A DNA stretch of 64,000 nucleotides, from positions 419,001 through 483,000 of the forward strand of contig JAPPUL010000084.1 of the NCBI GenBank assembly GCA_026874595.1, given 5' to 3'. The DNA is from Sipunculus nudus. Its lineage: Eukaryota; Annelida; Sipuncula; Golfingiida; Sipunculidae. Both the position numbers and the translations under genes were made by a program. Below, one piece after another: positions 55,783 to 64,000 of the stretch. The notes below the pieces were generated by a model that was not told the DNA's origin, did no database searches, and saw nothing but the letters and a program-made list of their open reading frames with translations. How positions within the stretch are numbered: position 1 is the stretch's first letter; every line of letters begins with the position of its first letter.

Positions 55783-56640
55783 CTAAAGTATTTGTAGTGA
55801 CAAATCTGCAGCCTCTACATTCATTGTAAGAGAACCTATCGATATGTAGTCTACTCCTGTTTTTGCTATCTCTTCTACATTCTTTAAACTTACATTACCT
55901 GATGCCTCAAGCTCTATGGCTTTACCCTCTGAAAGCTTTACTACTTCTTCCATCTCCTCAAGTCTCATATTATCAAGTAATAACCTATTCGCTCCAAAAT
56001 TAAGCCCAGCTAATGCCTCCTCTTTATTCCTTACTTCTACCTCTATAAACTTATCCCCTCCTAAATTACTACTCCTAAACAACTCTATCGCCTCCCTAAC
56101 CCCTCCCGCTGCGTCTATATGATTATCTTTTATTAATACTCCATCATATAAGCCTTGTCGGTGATTTAATCCTCCTCCTGCTAAAACCGCTGCCTTGCAT
56201 AAGCTCCTTAATCCCGGCAATGTCTTTCGGGTGTCCAATATCTTAACTTCTGTCCCCTGCACCTTATCTACGTACTCTTTCGTCTTTGTCGATACCCCCA
56301 TTAGATAACTTAGTAGGTTAAGTACTAGCCGCTCTCCTTCCAAAATCGATACTATATCTCCCTCCAACATACATAAAATATCTCCTCCCAAAACCTCAAC
56401 CCCATCTAAAACCTCATCCCTTACTACCACCCCCCCGCCTAGCCGCTTATATACCTCCCCCACTACCCACAAGCACGTCGTTATATACCTGCTCCCCTTT
56501 ACCAATATCTTACCTCGCCTAAATCCTCCTCGCTTACCAAATATTCCCAAAGACGTTATGTCTCCTACATCCCCCAAATCCTCTCTCAACCCACACTCTA
56601 ACAATAACTCTAAGACCTCTTTAGCAAGTTGCTCCCTCAT
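55783..56640 (-). CDS. nadC: Quinolinate phosphoribosyltransferase
   Basis: A 285-residue enzyme converting quinolinate and PRPP to nicotinate mononucleotide. The DTRKTLPGLRSL motif, NHRQGLYDGVLIKDNH, FIEVEVRNKEEAL and the late ISIGSLTMN phosphate-binding strand are clear. It begins five bases after the mtaB stop. Codon use is strongly purine-rich on the coding strand, like its neighbours. Confidence 0.95.
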   Translation of the reverse strand: MREQLAKEVLELLLECGLREDLGDVGDITSLGIFGKRGGFRRGKILVKGSRYITTCLWVVGEVYKRLGGGVVVRDEVLDGVEVLGGDILCMLEGDIVSILEGERLVLNLLSYLMGVSTKTKEYVDKVQGTEVKILDTRKTLPGLRSLCKAAVLAGGGLNHRQGLYDGVLIKDNHIDAAGGVREAIELFRSSNLGGDKFIEVEVRNKEEALAGLNFGANRLLLDNMRLEEMEEVVKLSEGKAIELEASGNVSLKNVEEIAKTGVDYISIGSLTMNVEAADLSLQIL

Positions 56641-56645
56641 TTAAT

Positions 56646-57998
56646 CTATTTTACCTCTACTCCTTCTGAATACATCGCTCCTGTGTTCTTTATTAATACC
56701 ACCTTAAACCCTTTCTCCTCCCCTTCTACACTCGCATTTTTAGGATATCTTACCGGTATGTAGTACTCGGTTTGTCCTTTATAATAATCTCCTTCTTCTT
56801 GCTCTGGAAGCACCTCAAGCTCTCTACCTTCAAAGCGCTTTCTATATTCCTTATTAAATACATCTGAAAGCTCTCGTATCCTCTCGCTCCTTTTTGTCTT
56901 TACCCTCTCATCCACCATATCTCCAAGCTCCTTTGACTTTGTCCCCTCTCGTTCGGAATATTTGAACGTGTGGATATAGCTCGGTCGTACCTCCTTAAGA
57001 AAATTATACGTCTTTTCAAACTCAGTCTCTCCCTCCACCGGAAAACCTACCATAACATCCGTTGTTATATTTATAGCCTCATCTATTTCTCGTAACCGTT
57101 TTACTGTATTATAATAATCTTCTACCCTATAATTCCTTCCCATCGCCTCCAATACCTTATTACTTGCGCTTTGCAACGGAAGATGCATATGTTTACACAT
57201 CTTATTTGATGTGAGTAAGCCCATTAAACCCTCGTCTACCTTGTTTGGCTCTATTGACGATAAGTGTACTCTATACTCTCCTGCATAATTATTTATAAGC
57301 CCTCTTAATAGCTCCTTTAAACCATAATCTCCATCCCTATAATCTCCTATATTTATTCCTGTTAGGATTATCTCCTTAAAGCCATATGATAACATCTTGC
57401 CAAATGCCTCATACACCTTAGAAATACTTCGGCTCCTTGCCTCACCCCGCGCCATCGGTATCTTACAATAACTACATCCCTCATTACATCCATCCTGAAT
57501 CTTTAGATAATTTCTCGTCCTTAAGGTGTCTTCTCCTAGGTAATATTCAAAATAATCATCCTCTACCCCTTCCAAATACCTTTCCATCCCTTCCCTACCC
57601 CCTTCTACTCCCCCTTCTACTCCCCCTTCTACTCCCCCTTTTAGACTTGTCTCAACTATATTATATAAGTCATACTTTTTACTGTTTGGAATTATATATA
57701 AATCTCTATCCGTTTTATAAAGCTCCTCAAGCGCTTCCTTATCCGTTTGGGCGTAGCACCCTGTCAAAAATAACTTCGCACTCGGGTTTGCTCGCCGCAC
57801 CCTATTTACGTAGTTTCTGGTCTTTGCATCGCTTTTTAGTGTCACTGTACAACTATTTACTATATAGGCATCTGCTGCTTCTTTAAACGAGACCAATTTA
57901 TAGCCGCTCCCTAGAAAGTTTGCACGCAGACTATCTGTTTCATATTGATTCAAACGGCAGCCTAAAGTACATATTGCAACGCTCTTCTCTTTTTGCAT
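56646..57998 (-). CDS. mtaB: MtaB-type tRNA methylthiotransferase
   Basis: A 450-residue radical-SAM enzyme that adds a methylthio group to tRNA t6A37. It has three cysteines in the UPF0004 domain (TLGCRLNQYE, NSCTV, TGCYAQ) and the radical-SAM CxxxCxxC in DGCNEGCSYCKIP. A C-terminal TRAM domain is present. CRLNQYE is the MtaB-specific form. A Gly/Val/Glu 12-bp repeat (57601-57636) extends a loop after residue 120. First gene of the nad operon. Confidence 0.93.
   Translation of the reverse strand: MQKEKSVAICTLGCRLNQYETDSLRANFLGSGYKLVSFKEAADAYIVNSCTVTLKSDAKTRNYVNRVRRANPSAKLFLTGCYAQTDKEALEELYKTDRDLYIIPNSKKYDLYNIVETSLKGGVEGGVEGGVEGGREGMERYLEGVEDDYFEYYLGEDTLRTRNYLKIQDGCNEGCSYCKIPMARGEARSRSISKVYEAFGKMLSYGFKEIILTGINIGDYRDGDYGLKELLRGLINNYAGEYRVHLSSIEPNKVDEGLMGLLTSNKMCKHMHLPLQSASNKVLEAMGRNYRVEDYYNTVKRLREIDEAINITTDVMVGFPVEGETEFEKTYNFLKEVRPSYIHTFKYSEREGTKSKELGDMVDERVKTKRSERIRELSDVFNKEYRKRFEGRELEVLPEQEEGDYYKGQTEYYIPVRYPKNASVEGEEKGFKVVLIKNTGAMYSEGVEVK
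57601..57636 (-). repeat. 12-bp tandem repeat, three units, in mtaB
   Basis: CCTTCTACTCCC (plus strand) occurs three times, coding for Gly-Gly-Val-Glu three times in frame. Degenerate copies flank it. Confidence 0.95.
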
Positions 57999-58168
57999 CT
58001 AATGTCTCCCTCTTAAATTTTATTACTATAAAAACTATAAAAACAAAATATTATACTATTTTTTGCATACCTTCTAATTTACATATTTTATTTTTTATGA
58101 TTCAAATTATTTAAGCTTTTTGTTACCCTTAATTTAAATACTTTATTATACATTGGAGTGCTAACAAC

Positions 58169-58708
58169 TTGCGAAAACTTAATACCACCGAGCTTAAAAG
58201 ACCTTCTATATCAGATATTAAAAATTACGACAGGTTCCCTATTTTCCCTGTCTTAGACAATATTAGAAGTATGTTTAATGTCGGTTCTGCCTTCAGAACC
58301 TCTGATGCAACCAGAATACAAAAACTATTCCTTTGTGGAATGACTGCATATCCTCCCCGAAAAGAAATTTATAAAACTGCTCTTGGCGCTGTTGATAGTG
58401 TTCCTTGGGTTTATTATAAGTCTACTAAAAATGCAATTTTAGACCTTAAAACTAAACATAATGCTTCAATATTCGTAGTCGAACAGACAGACAAAAGCAT
58501 CGATTATAAAGATATTCATAATATTAACTTTCCTGTTGCTCTTGTTTTTGGTAACGAAATAATTGGCATTCAAGACGATGTCATTTCTATTGCTGATTAT
58601 TCCATCTCTATCCCTATGTTTGGCATTAAGCACTCTCTTAATATTTCTGTTTCTTTTGGTATTATTGTTTATGAGTTTTTATATAAATATCTTTACACTA
58701 AAAAATAG
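58169..58708 (+). CDS. SpoU/TrmH-family RNA 2'-O-methyltransferase
   Basis: A 179-residue SPOUT methyltransferase. The three knot motifs are clear: N-V-G-S-A-F-R-T-S-D-A, V-A-L-V-F-G-N-E-I-I-G-I and S-I-P-M-F-G-I-K-H-S-L-N-I-S-V. It modifies tRNA or rRNA ribose, the exact target not readable. The TTG start at 58169 follows TGGAGTG by about ten bases. Another plus-strand gene with T-ending codons, 43 bp before alaC, so likely co-transcribed. Confidence 0.88.
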   Translation: MRKLNTTELKRPSISDIKNYDRFPIFPVLDNIRSMFNVGSAFRTSDATRIQKLFLCGMTAYPPRKEIYKTALGAVDSVPWVYYKSTKNAILDLKTKHNASIFVVEQTDKSIDYKDIHNINFPVALVFGNEIIGIQDDVISIADYSISIPMFGIKHSLNISVSFGIIVYEFLYKYLYTKK

Positions 58709-58751
58709 TTAATAACGATAAACTACGATAAACTGTTTCTTTGAGGTTATT

Positions 58752-59945
58752 ATGTCTTTTAATATTGAGCCAGCTCAACGCCTTAAACGGCTTCCTCCAT
58801 ATATGTTTGGAGAACTAAATCGTCTTAAACTTGAAAAGCGGCAAAATGGTATTGACATTATTGACTTTGGCATGGGAAACCCTGACCAGCCATCCGTTAA
58901 AGCCGCCGTTGACAAACTCCAGGAAGTTATTAAAGATTCTAAGACTCATAGATATTCAGCTTCTAAAGGCATTCCTAACCTCTTAAAGGAAGTTGCTATT
59001 CGTTATGAGAACAAGTATAATGTAAAGCTAAACCCTAATAAAGAAGTTATTGCTACCATCGGAAGTAAAGAAGGCATTTCTCATATGTCGCTTGCTTTGC
59101 TTGGGCCTGGAGAGAGTGCTCTTATTCCTTCTCCTTCCTTTCCTATACATGTTTGGAGTGTAGTTTTAGCAGGTGCCAATGTAATTACTATTCCTATTGT
59201 GCATGATATGGACGCTTTTATGAAAAGTTTAACTGACACCGTTTATAACCTTTGGCCTAAACCTAAGGTTTTATATCTTAATTACCCTCACAATCCAACA
59301 GCCACTACAACATCTGTTGAACTGTTTGAGGAGATTGTTAAGTTTGCAAAAAAACAGGAGTTAATTGTTATTCATGATTTTGCTTATGCTGATATAACAT
59401 TTGATGGCTATAAGGCTCCGAGTTTCTTGCAGGCTAAGGGTGCTATTGACGTTGGGGTTGAGTTTACTAGTATGAGCAAAACCTTTAGTATGGCAGGATG
59501 GCGATGTGGCTTTTGTGCCGGAAATCCGCAAATTATTAGTTATCTTGCCACGATAAAAGGCTATTACGATTATGGTATATTTACTCCTATTCAGGTTGCC
59601 TCAATTATGGCGTTGCGTTGCGATGACAATGAAGTCAACCATATTGCTAAACAGTATGCCGAAAGACGCAATATTTTAGTTGATGGCTTAAGCCGTGCTA
59701 ATTGGTTTATCGACAAACCTAAAGCTACTATGTTTGTTTGGGCCAAAATCCCTAAGCCTTTTGATAGCTTAGGTTCTTTTGAATTTGCTAAGCTACTACT
59801 CGATGAGGCTGAGGTTCTTACATCGCCTGGTGTAGGCTTTGGGGACACTGGTGAAGGCTATCTTCGCATGAGCCTTGTTGAGAATAAAGATAGAATCAGA
59901 CAGGCTGTTAGGCAGATTACCAAAACTATAAATAAACATTCATAA
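58752..59945 (+). CDS. alaC: Alanine/2-oxoglutarate-type aminotransferase
   Basis: A 397-residue class I PLP aminotransferase closely following AlaC/DapL-like sequences. It has MSFNIEPAQRLKRLPPYMFG, DFGMGNPDQP, L-N-Y-P-H-N-P-T-A, and the PLP lysine in TSMSKTFSMAGWRCG. Cytoplasmic, converting pyruvate and glutamate to alanine. Start context GAGG before ATG. Together with ald elsewhere in the window this gives two alanine-forming routes. Confidence 0.92.
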   Translation: MSFNIEPAQRLKRLPPYMFGELNRLKLEKRQNGIDIIDFGMGNPDQPSVKAAVDKLQEVIKDSKTHRYSASKGIPNLLKEVAIRYENKYNVKLNPNKEVIATIGSKEGISHMSLALLGPGESALIPSPSFPIHVWSVVLAGANVITIPIVHDMDAFMKSLTDTVYNLWPKPKVLYLNYPHNPTATTTSVELFEEIVKFAKKQELIVIHDFAYADITFDGYKAPSFLQAKGAIDVGVEFTSMSKTFSMAGWRCGFCAGNPQIISYLATIKGYYDYGIFTPIQVASIMALRCDDNEVNHIAKQYAERRNILVDGLSRANWFIDKPKATMFVWAKIPKPFDSLGSFEFAKLLLDEAEVLTSPGVGFGDTGEGYLRMSLVENKDRIRQAVRQITKTINKHS

Positions 59946-60106
59946 ATTTACATTAAATTACATTTATTTATAACACATCTTAATGGCTCCTAGCCTCATA
60001 TAATAGGCCTCTCTTACAAAAGTAAGTCTACTTTATTCTATCTTTATTTAGATATATACGCCACCAGTCAAGCTACTACCCACTCACAAACTACATGCAT
60101 ATAATT

Positions 60107-60199
60107 CTATTTCTTCTTTTTATGTCGGTTAGCTCTTCTTTTCTTCTTTCTCTTATGCTTTGCTATCTTCGCCTTTCTTTTCTTCTTTCCTGAGGGCAT
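60107..60199 (-). CDS. 30-residue AURKAIP1/COX24-type ribosomal-like protein
   Basis: The minus strand encodes MPSGKKKRKAKIAKHKRK followed by KKRRANRHKKKK, 30 residues, preceded by GGAG at a good distance. It matches the pattern of the tiny, extremely basic AURKAIP1/COX24 domain proteins (M-P-S-G-K-K-R-K-x-K-x-x-x-H-K-R-K-K-R), which associate with the small ribosomal subunit. The surrounding 408-bp gap 59946-60353 holds nothing else besides an 11-bp tandem duplication at 60301-60322. Confidence 0.78.
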   Translation of the reverse strand: MPSGKKKRKAKIAKHKRKKKRRANRHKKKK

Positions 60200-60353
60200 A
60201 TCTTCTCCTTATATTTATTTTTTATAATAAGCTCCATAATAATATATATTATTCATCCCTCATAGTATAAATTTTTAACTTTTTTAAAAAACATCTTTTA
60301 TCTTTTAAATATCTTTTAAATATCTATACTATTCAATATCTATTAATATCTTT

Positions 60354-60695
60354 TCAAACATAAAACGCTATGTAACTTATATCTTTATCTATTGTCGTGA
60401 AGCATACATAGATAGGCTGCTCTAATGGGTACTCTCTTACCAGCTTATCAAGTATAGCAAAAAACTCTTCCTTGCCTATCCCAAAATCATCTGATTCCCC
60501 TTTGTTATTATATCTTAACTCTATTACCTCTTTAAACCCTCGCTTCTTAAGATAACTTCCCTTTACCAGTAAGTGTTTTATATTGCCCAGATTAGACTTT
60601 AGCAAGTTTATCTTTGTTTCATAATCTTTATATTTTAAGCCCTTTATAGGATTTAATAAAGACCTGAAATACTCTGTCTCATTCCCTTTACTCAC
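60354..60695 (-). CDS. Hypothetical protein
   Basis: A 113-residue soluble protein with mixed helices and strands (EYFRSLLNPIKGLKYKDYET, GFKEVIELRYNNKG) and no known motif, signal or Cys pair. It lies 50 bp after the DegT-family gene on the same strand, with consistent purine-rich codon use. No function suggested. Confidence 0.5.
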   Translation of the reverse strand: MSKGNETEYFRSLLNPIKGLKYKDYETKINLLKSNLGNIKHLLVKGSYLKKRGFKEVIELRYNNKGESDDFGIGKEEFFAILDKLVREYPLEQPIYVCFTTIDKDISYIAFYV

Positions 60696-60745
60696 CTTTT
60701 ATACTCCCTTTAACCCTTTAATAACTTAATATCTTCTAATATAAG

Positions 60746-61927
60746 CTATTTATATCCCCATAATATGTCATTCACATGTTCTATTACGTAATCTACATCA
60801 TAATCACTCATAGAGGGATACAACGGTAAGGACACTACCTCTTCGTATGCATTGTTTGATACCAAAAACCTATCCTCTGCATCCTTAAACTTAGACTTAT
60901 AATAACTTTGTTTGTGTAAAGGTTTAAAATGTACGCTAGCTCCTATATTTCGTCCCTTAAGTTCTTCTATGAATTTATCACGCCCCATAAGCCACCTCGG
61001 TATTCTTATTGTGAACAGGTGATTTGCATGATCTTCTTTATCCTGCAAAAAAACTATACTTTTATCTAAATAATCCCTATATCTTCTTGCTAGCTCTTTA
61101 CGGCGTTTTTGCATTCTCTCAAGTTTATTTAACTGCACAAGCCCCAGTGAGGCATTAAGATTATCCATATTACATTTATAGCCTAGCTCAGTTACGTCGT
61201 AGCTCCATGAATTATTTTCCCGATACCTATTATATGCGTCTTTACTTACTCCAAAATAGCTTAGCTTTCTTCCCTTATTTATAACCTCCTCATTACTCGA
61301 TACTAATGCCCCTCCCCCTCCCATCGCCAGATTCTTCGTTACGTAAAAACTAAAACATGTATACTCTGAATAGTTACCTATACGCTTATTCATATATTTC
61401 CCGCCTATTGCATGTGCTGCGTCTTCCACTACCTCTATCCCATAGCGACTTGATAACTCCATGAAACCTGCTATGTCACATGCCCCACCTCCAAAATGAA
61501 CCAATATTATTGCTTTTGTCCTTTCTGTTATCAGCTCTTTTGCCTTCTTAAGATCTATATTTAAACTATCTTCTTCTACATCGCATAATACCAACTTAGC
61601 ACCGCACCACTCAACTACATGTCCTGTTGCTACAAACGTCCACGTCGGTACTATAACTTCATCTCCCCTCCCTACCCCAAGCAGCAATAATGACAAATAT
61701 AATGCTGAGGTGCAGGAGTCAAGCGCCAGTACCTCTATCTTTTCTCCTCCACTCCCCTCGCTTAAATAGTTAGACAACTTCCTCTCAAACTCTTTTACCA
61801 TATCCCCCGTCGTCCACCAGCCTGACCTTACTACATCCGTTATTAGACTCAACTCCTTTTTGTCTATATGAGGTCTTGCGTATAATAAAAAATCTTCTCG
61901 TATCTTTAGTCTTTGTCTTTTTGACAC
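60746..61927 (-). CDS. DegT/DnrJ/EryC1-family sugar aminotransferase
   Basis: A 393-residue PLP enzyme that aminates a keto-sugar nucleotide. It has VRSGWWTTGDMVKEFERKLS, DSCTSALYLSLL, VVEDAAHAIGG and the catalytic lysine in FSFYVTKNLAMGGGGALV. L-G-Y-K-C-N-M-D-N-L-N-A-S-L-G-L-V-Q-L follows in the dimer region. Cytoplasmic. It suggests amino-sugar surface glycan synthesis, perhaps linked to the GT4 gene and DUF115. Confidence 0.92.
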   Translation of the reverse strand: MSKRQRLKIREDFLLYARPHIDKKELSLITDVVRSGWWTTGDMVKEFERKLSNYLSEGSGGEKIEVLALDSCTSALYLSLLLLGVGRGDEVIVPTWTFVATGHVVEWCGAKLVLCDVEEDSLNIDLKKAKELITERTKAIILVHFGGGACDIAGFMELSSRYGIEVVEDAAHAIGGKYMNKRIGNYSEYTCFSFYVTKNLAMGGGGALVSSNEEVINKGRKLSYFGVSKDAYNRYRENNSWSYDVTELGYKCNMDNLNASLGLVQLNKLERMQKRRKELARRYRDYLDKSIVFLQDKEDHANHLFTIRIPRWLMGRDKFIEELKGRNIGASVHFKPLHKQSYYKSKFKDAEDRFLVSNNAYEEVVSLPLYPSMSDYDVDYVIEHVNDILWGYK

Positions 61928-61957
61928 TTCCTTAACCCCATCCTGTTTCTAGCTAGT

Positions 61958-62668
61958 TTATTTATAGCCACCAAATATATAACTCCCTACCCTGATGTGT
62001 GTTGAGCCCTCTTCTATCGCTATCTTATAATCATTACTCATACCCATTGACAAGTATTTACAAGAAGCACTCTCATCCCCAAACCTAAGTTCCAACTCAT
62101 CACGTAACTCCCTAAGCTTTTTAAACGACCTCCTAAGCACCATCTCCTCTTTTGTTAATACTGATATTGTCATTAGTCCCACTACTAAAAGATTATCTAG
62201 CTTTGACACCCCTAAAAATAGCTTATTAAGCCCTTCTTCTCCTATCCCAAATTTACTTCTCTCTCCCGTTGTGTTCACTTGTAGGAAAACCTTCATATCC
62301 TTTCCTTGCTTCTTGCACTCCTTTGAAAGCGCCTTTGCTGTGTGCAGGCTATCTATTGAATGTATATAAGAAAAACTCTTTACTGCATCTTGCACTTTGT
62401 TTGTTTGTAAGTGCCCTATTAAATGCCATTCCAATTCCTCTTTATATTTAAACGCTTTCGTTATCTTTGCTTTTGACTCCTTTATACGGCTTTCGCCAAA
62501 TATATATTGTCCACATGCAATCGCCTCCAAAACCTCATCCTCTCCCACGTATTTTGATACCGCAATCAGCTTTATATCATGTCCTATACGATTCCTTACT
62601 TTAAGCTCCGCTATCTCTTCTTTAAGCCTTTTTAGCCTTTCTCCTATCATTATCTTTACATTACCCAT
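61958..62668 (-). CDS. yggS: YggS-family PLP homeostasis protein
   Basis: A 236-residue single-domain alanine-racemase-like protein. It has I-K-L-I-A-V-S-K with the PLP lysine, E-S-R-I-K-E, E-L-E-W-H-L-I-G-H-L-Q-T-N-K, and LSMGMSNDYKIAIEEGSTHI with R-V-G-S-Y-I-F-G. It binds PLP without catalysis and buffers cofactor levels. It ends 30 bp upstream of the PLP-dependent DegT aminotransferase. Upstream gap 62669-62850 is AT-rich with no features. Confidence 0.95.
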   Translation of the reverse strand: MGNVKIMIGERLKRLKEEIAELKVRNRIGHDIKLIAVSKYVGEDEVLEAIACGQYIFGESRIKESKAKITKAFKYKEELEWHLIGHLQTNKVQDAVKSFSYIHSIDSLHTAKALSKECKKQGKDMKVFLQVNTTGERSKFGIGEEGLNKLFLGVSKLDNLLVVGLMTISVLTKEEMVLRRSFKKLRELRDELELRFGDESASCKYLSMGMSNDYKIAIEEGSTHIRVGSYIFGGYK

Positions 62669-62850
62669 ATTCCTGTATGCTCTTTATACATTAAGTTTAT
62701 TCTATATCCTATAATATTATATAGAACTATAAAAGACTTGGAAAATCAGTCCTTTTTGCTTACATTAACTTTTAGCTTTGTTTTAAATTAAATTTAGTCT
62801 TATCTAATTTATTTAAACTTATTGATTTTATCAAATGTTGATTTAGTATT

Positions 62851-64000
62851 ATGGAAATTATAAAAAAGGGCCTTATTATACCCGAAGAACAACTTGTTGC
62901 TGATAGATTAAGTTCTTTACCTAACCTTTGGTGGTGTTTGGCTGGCGATAATAATAGATTCAGTTTCAAAAAGGGTGAAGGTACTCAAATTGACTTTATC
63001 GTGATAAACCCTAAGGGTATTTTCCTTATCGATGCTAAGAATGTTAGCTCCATTGAGCTTACTGATGGCGATATCATTAAATTCTATACCAAGTCAAGGC
63101 AGCAGGTTAGAAAATCTAAACAACGCAATAATCCCATTGAGGACATCATTAATGAAAAGTATTTAGCTAAAGACTGGCTTAAGGCTAAAGGTATTGCTGA
63201 GTTTATGGACTACTCTAAAAAAGATCTTAAAGTCTTTATTCATAGCTTTATTGTTCTTGCAAACGAAGATGCTATCTCTTACAAGAATTGTTCTCTTAAC
63301 TCTATTAGCTATTATAACCACAAATACAAAACTTTATTACCTCTTTCTGAGCTTAATGAGAACTTCTTTAATTCCATTGCCCTGCCCTCAAACTGTAGCA
63401 TACTCTCAAAAGAGGATATGTGGCTGCTTTTTAAAATATTTTACAATCCAAGCCTTTCTATCTCTCAGCTCTTTCAAGGGGCTAAGGATGACTCTGATAA
63501 ACTCTTTAACGAAAAACAGGTCTTTATCGAAAAAATACGTCTTATCGAAGAGGAGCATAATGCTATACAAAGTAAGTTAAAAGACCTTGAGGGAACTAGA
63601 AATGAGCTTATTTCTTTAAATCAATCTCAGCAATCTAAAATCCAAACTTCTGAAACTAAACTACTTGAATATAAAAGCATAATAGAAAAACTTAAACACG
63701 AAAAGGACGCTATCGAAGAGGATAATAAAGTTTTACTTGAGATTAAAGACGATACCCTGAATTACAACAACATAAGCCTGAGCCTTGAGAATACCAGAAA
63801 ACAACTTGCCCGTACCGAAAAAGAAAATAAAAAACTACAGCTTCTGGTAAAAGATAAAAGGCCTGCTTATGCTGTTAGAAAACGTTTTAAGCAATATATC
63901 CTTGCCTCCTCTTTAATCTTTTTGGCTCTAATAGCCTTTATTATATATTCTAATTTTAATAAAAACACTACCAGCTCATCACCTCTAACAAAGACCGGCT
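62851..64000 (+). CDS. NERD nuclease-like domain, coiled coil and membrane helix, 3' truncated by window
   Basis: The frame is open from ATG 62851 to the window edge (383+ residues). Residues 1 to about 150 resemble the NERD domain. G-T-Q-I-D-F-I-V near residue 48 and F-L-I-D-A-K-N near 61 give the D...D-x-K nuclease pattern, with Asp in place of the usual Glu. A long Lys/Glu/Asn-rich coiled coil spans about 205-335. A transmembrane helix (YILASSLIFLALIAFIIY, about 349-366) follows. It is likely a membrane-tethered protein facing the cytoplasm. Its continuation is unknown. Confidence 0.65.
   Translation, partial: MEIIKKGLIIPEEQLVADRLSSLPNLWWCLAGDNNRFSFKKGEGTQIDFIVINPKGIFLIDAKNVSSIELTDGDIIKFYTKSRQQVRKSKQRNNPIEDIINEKYLAKDWLKAKGIAEFMDYSKKDLKVFIHSFIVLANEDAISYKNCSLNSISYYNHKYKTLLPLSELNENFFNSIALPSNCSILSKEDMWLLFKIFYNPSLSISQLFQGAKDDSDKLFNEKQVFIEKIRLIEEEHNAIQSKLKDLEGTRNELISLNQSQQSKIQTSETKLLEYKSIIEKLKHEKDAIEEDNKVLLEIKDDTLNYNNISLSLENTRKQLARTEKENKKLQLLVKDKRPAYAVRKRFKQYILASSLIFLALIAFIIYSNFNKNTTSSSPLTKTG

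Overview
The window looks like two pieces of different origin. From about 8.1 kb to the right end it is a compact, AT-rich, double-membrane bacterium. Envelope genes include a LolA-like carrier, an MlaE permease, a TonB-like protein, lipoprotein signals and beta-barrel proteins. A Leptospira-type PilZ protein (DUF1577-like), two adjacent PFK-type phosphofructokinases, a DUF2225 protein and an rpsF-ssb-rpsR-rplI cluster suggest Spirochaetota. That placement is an inference from remembered families, not from a tree. No phage, CRISPR array or transposase was recognised.

Left block (1-8.1 kb): remains of a nitrogen-scavenging and transport cluster of proteobacterial style. It holds an NCS1 permease, an amidase, a polysaccharide deacetylase, a small intact gene, a CobW GTPase, an ABC substrate-binding protein and two unknown genes. 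Nearly every gene carries nonsense codons or frameshifts (about 13 lesions, against one in the remaining 56 kb). It ends at two tRNA-Ser genes. Only the left one encodes its CCA end, so the join may lie between them.

Right block, by region. 8.2-14 kb: PilZ protein, a homocysteine methyltransferase/MTHFR fusion, a helical periplasmic protein and a rhomboid protease. 14-28 kb (+ strand): DNA polymerase delta-prime, a VWA lipoprotein, tRNA-Leu, DUF2225, NamZ-like DUF1343, PPi- and ATP-type PFKs, ETF-ubiquinone oxidoreductase and SecA. 28-37 kb (mostly -): TPR protein, MetG, TonB-like gene, a 201-bp triplication, a glycosyltransferase and two outer-membrane proteins, one with helix-hairpin-helix repeats. 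37-47 kb (+): TPR protein, rpsF-ssb-rpsR-rplI behind a consensus promoter, a 3-kb insertion (broken TPR gene, ald, 1.1 kb of non-coding AT-rich DNA), then dnaB and mlaE. 47-64 kb (mostly -): DUF115, SLBB protein, pgpA-pgsA, RodZ-type HTH, LolA-like, FmdB, TlyA, mtaB-nadC-nadB, TrmH, AlaC, a 30-residue COX24-type protein, a DegT aminotransferase, YggS, and a truncated NERD-domain membrane protein.

The clearest unexplained pattern is the many short tandem duplications. Inside genes they are almost all 12 or 15 bp and keep frame. Between genes they are 11, 13 or 18 bp. A 201-bp unit is triplicated exactly over two convergent gene ends without harming either gene. The second notable system is the pair of outer-membrane barrels with an attached helix-hairpin-helix domain, which recalls uncharacterised HhH-barrel proteins of Bacteroidetes.
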